The position numbers and the translations under genes were made by a program. From Bacteriovorax sp. (GTDB lineage: Bacteria; Bdellovibrionota; Bacteriovoracia; Bacteriovoracales; Bacteriovoracaceae): a stretch of 64,000 nt of DNA. The stretch is from positions 1-64,000 of the forward strand of contig JAQTTZ010000005.1 of assembly GCA_028710485.1 (NCBI GenBank). The letters are read 5' to 3'. This document shows, one piece after another, positions 62,324 through 64,000 of this stretch; the stretch's first letter is position 1; each line of letters opens with the position of its first letter. The notes beneath the pieces were generated by a model that searched no databases, was not told the origin of the DNA, and was given only the letters and a program-made list of their open reading frames with translations.

Positions 62324-63535
62324 TTATTTCCTAAGCCCCGAATACTGGCCCTCAACAGAATCACTAACCCATGGGGTACTCAGTCCCTTATCTTCTTTTT
62401 TAATCGTCTGAGCGGCCTTTAGGAACTCATTACATTGATAACTTGAACTGACATTCAAGGGCACTGTTCCAGTATTTGCAATGTATTTGATGCAAGTCGA
62501 TCCATAATAGTTAAGATATTCAGGAAAATTTTTGGCAAAAAGATTAATGATAGCTTTATGTCGTGGAAGATTGGGATCTTTAAAAATTTTGTCTGGGATA
62601 ATAGGAAGCTTTTCGATTTGCTCCAGAAGCTTTTGTCTTTTTGGATAATTCTCGCTAAGTGCCTCAACTTTTTTCCAGGCGATATTCATCTTATCACCAA
62701 CTACTGGTCCATCTAGCAAAAAGAGAACCGCGTAGAGGTCAAGTTCATCTTTTGTAAGGAGCCCCTTGGCCTCTAAAATACTAAGGGCTATTTCTTTTTC
62801 CAGACCGTTACTTGTCACAGAAGTAAGCGCTTCTTTTAAATTGGGGATCATTTCGTTAAAACAGTTCTCCGGAACGATTCTATTGACTAAGGTTTTATAA
62901 TTACCATTAAACTCAAGTGAATAAGTTTCCTCATAAAGTTTATTCATGACAGCTTGTTGGACTGCTGGTTTTTTACAGTAAAAGTTTGAAATAGAGTCTT
63001 TTATCGCCGGAGCAAAAAAGGGCCAAAGTTTTAATGAGGAGTTATTGCTTTCTAAGATAGCAGCTAAATCCAGTCCCATATCTGGATCTTTTTTGGAAAA
63101 AAACCAAAAAGAACTCAATTCAGTAACGCATAGATTTTTTTCTTCATCTTTTTTTAGAGATTCAATCATCAAAGAGGCTTTGCGGAAACATTCAGAAAAA
63201 TATTTTTTGGCAAAGACAGAGCGCTTTACTTGAAAGAATTCATCAGTATTCATCGCAGATGAACGACCAAGTTGTTCAATTTGCCTAAAAGTTTCGAGTG
63301 AAAAATCGTGTGTTTTGATTTTGTAATCCACCAGTCCCATGGCCATATTTTGGAACATCTCTCTCCAATGGCGAGCGCGTTCACTGGGGCGGATATCGTT
63401 GACGTGCAGTAGAAATTCTTCAAAATTCTTTTCTCGCTCAAGCACTTCAAGGTCTTTTAGATCATAGAAAACCGGGCTGCTCGCGCTTAAATTTATTGAT
63501 TGAAAAAATATGATAAGCAATGAAGAAATGGTCAT
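62324..63535 (-). CDS. Secreted protein of unknown function, helical repeat-like
   Basis: A 403-aa protein exported by a signal peptide, MTISSLLIIFFQSINLSA, from ATG 63535. The mature chain is all-helical with cysteines (SECFRKASLM, NLCVTELSSFWFF, FYCKKPAVQ, ENCFNEM, STCIKYIANTG, SSYQCNEF) that could pair. No family recognised. A 12-residue longer start (TTG 63571) is in the track but unsupported; a GGAG lies 17 nt before ATG 63535 and 8 nt before an in-frame ATT at 63544, so the start is uncertain. Divergent from the partial gene at 63678. Confidence 0.7.
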   Translation of the reverse strand: MTISSLLIIFFQSINLSASSPVFYDLKDLEVLEREKNFEEFLLHVNDIRPSERARHWREMFQNMAMGLVDYKIKTHDFSLETFRQIEQLGRSSAMNTDEFFQVKRSVFAKKYFSECFRKASLMIESLKKDEEKNLCVTELSSFWFFSKKDPDMGLDLAAILESNNSSLKLWPFFAPAIKDSISNFYCKKPAVQQAVMNKLYEETYSLEFNGNYKTLVNRIVPENCFNEMIPNLKEALTSVTSNGLEKEIALSILEAKGLLTKDELDLYAVLFLLDGPVVGDKMNIAWKKVEALSENYPKRQKLLEQIEKLPIIPDKIFKDPNLPRHKAIINLFAKNFPEYLNYYGSTCIKYIANTGTVPLNVSSSYQCNEFLKAAQTIKKEDKGLSTPWVSDSVEGQYSGLRK

Positions 63536-63574
63536 AATAAAAATTCTATGAACTCCAAATGGTTTAGTCAAATT

Positions 63575-63601
63575 TTGAAAGTTTTTTTAGTATAATATAA
63601 T
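63575..63601 (+). promoter_or_regulatory. Putative promoter of the partial end gene
   Basis: TTGAAA (63575-63580), a 15-nt spacer and TATAAT (63596-63601, an overlapping second TATAAT at 63591). The -10 is a perfect match; the spacing is short. Confidence 0.45.
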
Positions 63602-63628
63602 GCGTTTTACGACTAGTGCTTTCAAGTG

Positions 63629-63655
63629 ATTTGCGATACTTTGTATACCGCAAAT
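63629..63655. promoter_or_regulatory. Dyad symmetric element, possible operator
   Basis: ATTTGCG / CGCAAAT (7-bp perfect arms, 63629-63635 and 63649-63655) around the near-palindromic spacer ATACTTTGTATAC, lying in the leader of the downstream plus-strand gene, 22 bp before its start. Size and symmetry are those of a dimeric repressor site. Confidence 0.4.
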
Positions 63656-63677
63656 GACTAATTTTTTGGGGGCATAA

Positions 63678-64000
63678 ATGTTGAAGGTTTTACCTACAAA
63701 GCCAGAAGACTTTCTTTTATCACTTCAGTCGACAGAACAGTCTGAATGGAAAATTTACTTTTATAAAGATTTTTCTTCGCTTATAATTGATTCAAATAAA
63801 AACTTAAATTCTGACGTCTGGAGCGCTTTGGCGCCCTACTTAAAGCTATCTTCGACGGATTTTAGAGTCCAATTAACTATCCGTTCAACTCTCTTTTTAG
63901 TCGGGTTCTTTTTTAAAAATAAAGAAATTCGTTTTTTTACACCCAAACTTTCCCAAGAACTTTTTCTTCTTCAGCAAAGTGAGATTCTCGATCTCAACCT
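63678..64000 (+). CDS. Partial gene at window end, unknown function
   Basis: The frame is open from ATG 63678 to the window end (107 codons, no stop). GGGGGC lies 6 nt before the ATG. The N-terminus reads MLKVLPTKPEDFLLSLQSTEQSEWKIYFYKDF, followed by SDVWSALAPYLKLSSTDFRVQL and SQELFLLQQSEILDLN. No family is recognisable from this fragment. Its promoter and possible operator lie just upstream. Confidence 0.75.
   Translation, partial: MLKVLPTKPEDFLLSLQSTEQSEWKIYFYKDFSSLIIDSNKNLNSDVWSALAPYLKLSSTDFRVQLTIRSTLFLVGFFFKNKEIRFFTPKLSQELFLLQQSEILDLN

Overview
The window is an AT-rich bacterial chromosomal contig end, densely coded, with ATG, GTG and TTG starts and Shine-Dalgarno sequences. I see no rRNA or tRNA gene, prophage, insertion sequence or CRISPR array. 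The genes suggest a motile, respiring Gram-negative bacterium: lipoproteins, a MotAB pair, System II cytochrome c maturation, MurJ, an EF-G of the mitochondrial-like (spd) type, a c-di-AMP operon, many secreted proteins of unknown function, and a histone H1-like/SWIB protein. Together these fit the Bdellovibrionota (Bacteriovorax-like predators), but that is inference from gene style, not a taxonomic test. The first 15 bases match the end of an Illumina adapter, so the true contig begins at about base 16.

Bases 16-15344 are almost all minus strand. They hold a 3'-truncated arginine decarboxylase, an endonuclease/exonuclease/phosphatase-fold protein coupled to a small secreted protein, an acyl-CoA thioesterase, a Zn/Mn-type ABC importer (binding protein, ATPase and permease, overlapping by 4 nt), a 1737-aa cysteine-rich lipoprotein, a 670-aa secreted coiled-coil protein and a tRNA-dihydrouridine synthase. 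Bases 15395-18071 are plus strand: a HAD phosphatase, ffh, rpsP and khpA, closed by a strong terminator. A single-domain response regulator and a MurQ/GKRP-like SIS protein follow. They converge on queF and two tandem tatA genes.

Bases 21159-34706 hold the most unusual content. A ferrochelatase is fused in frame to an MFS transporter. A glyoxalase-II-like gene appears to start at AUU. An ATP-grasp ligase lies divergent from an M14 peptidase. A PilZ-GAF-degenerate AAA-Fis regulator sits directly upstream of cdaA-cdaR-glmM (c-di-AMP synthesis and cell-wall precursor), pdxJ and tsaE. A cysteine-poor Rrf2 regulator overlaps a cysteine desulfurase whose only plausible start is AUC.

Bases 34740-42321 are mostly minus strand: a Bax-inhibitor-1 protein, MarC, MurJ, two methyltransferases, MotA and MotB. 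Then come a stand-alone EF-G with promoter and terminator, a LysR / CCA-type nucleotidyltransferase / GNAT operon, a winged-helix protein, a DUF3050 protein, a secreted protein, a trypsin-like protease, an aldo-keto reductase, CcsA/CcsB, a DUF1624-type membrane protein, a penicillin-acylase-family hydrolase, a small cytochrome c and the H1/SWIB protein. The window ends in a secreted protein and a divergent gene cut by the window edge.

No complete, obviously new multi-gene system is evident. The best leads are the ferrochelatase-MFS fusion, the two genes with apparent AUU/AUC starts, the PilZ regulator next to c-di-AMP synthesis, and the giant Cys-rich lipoprotein locus.
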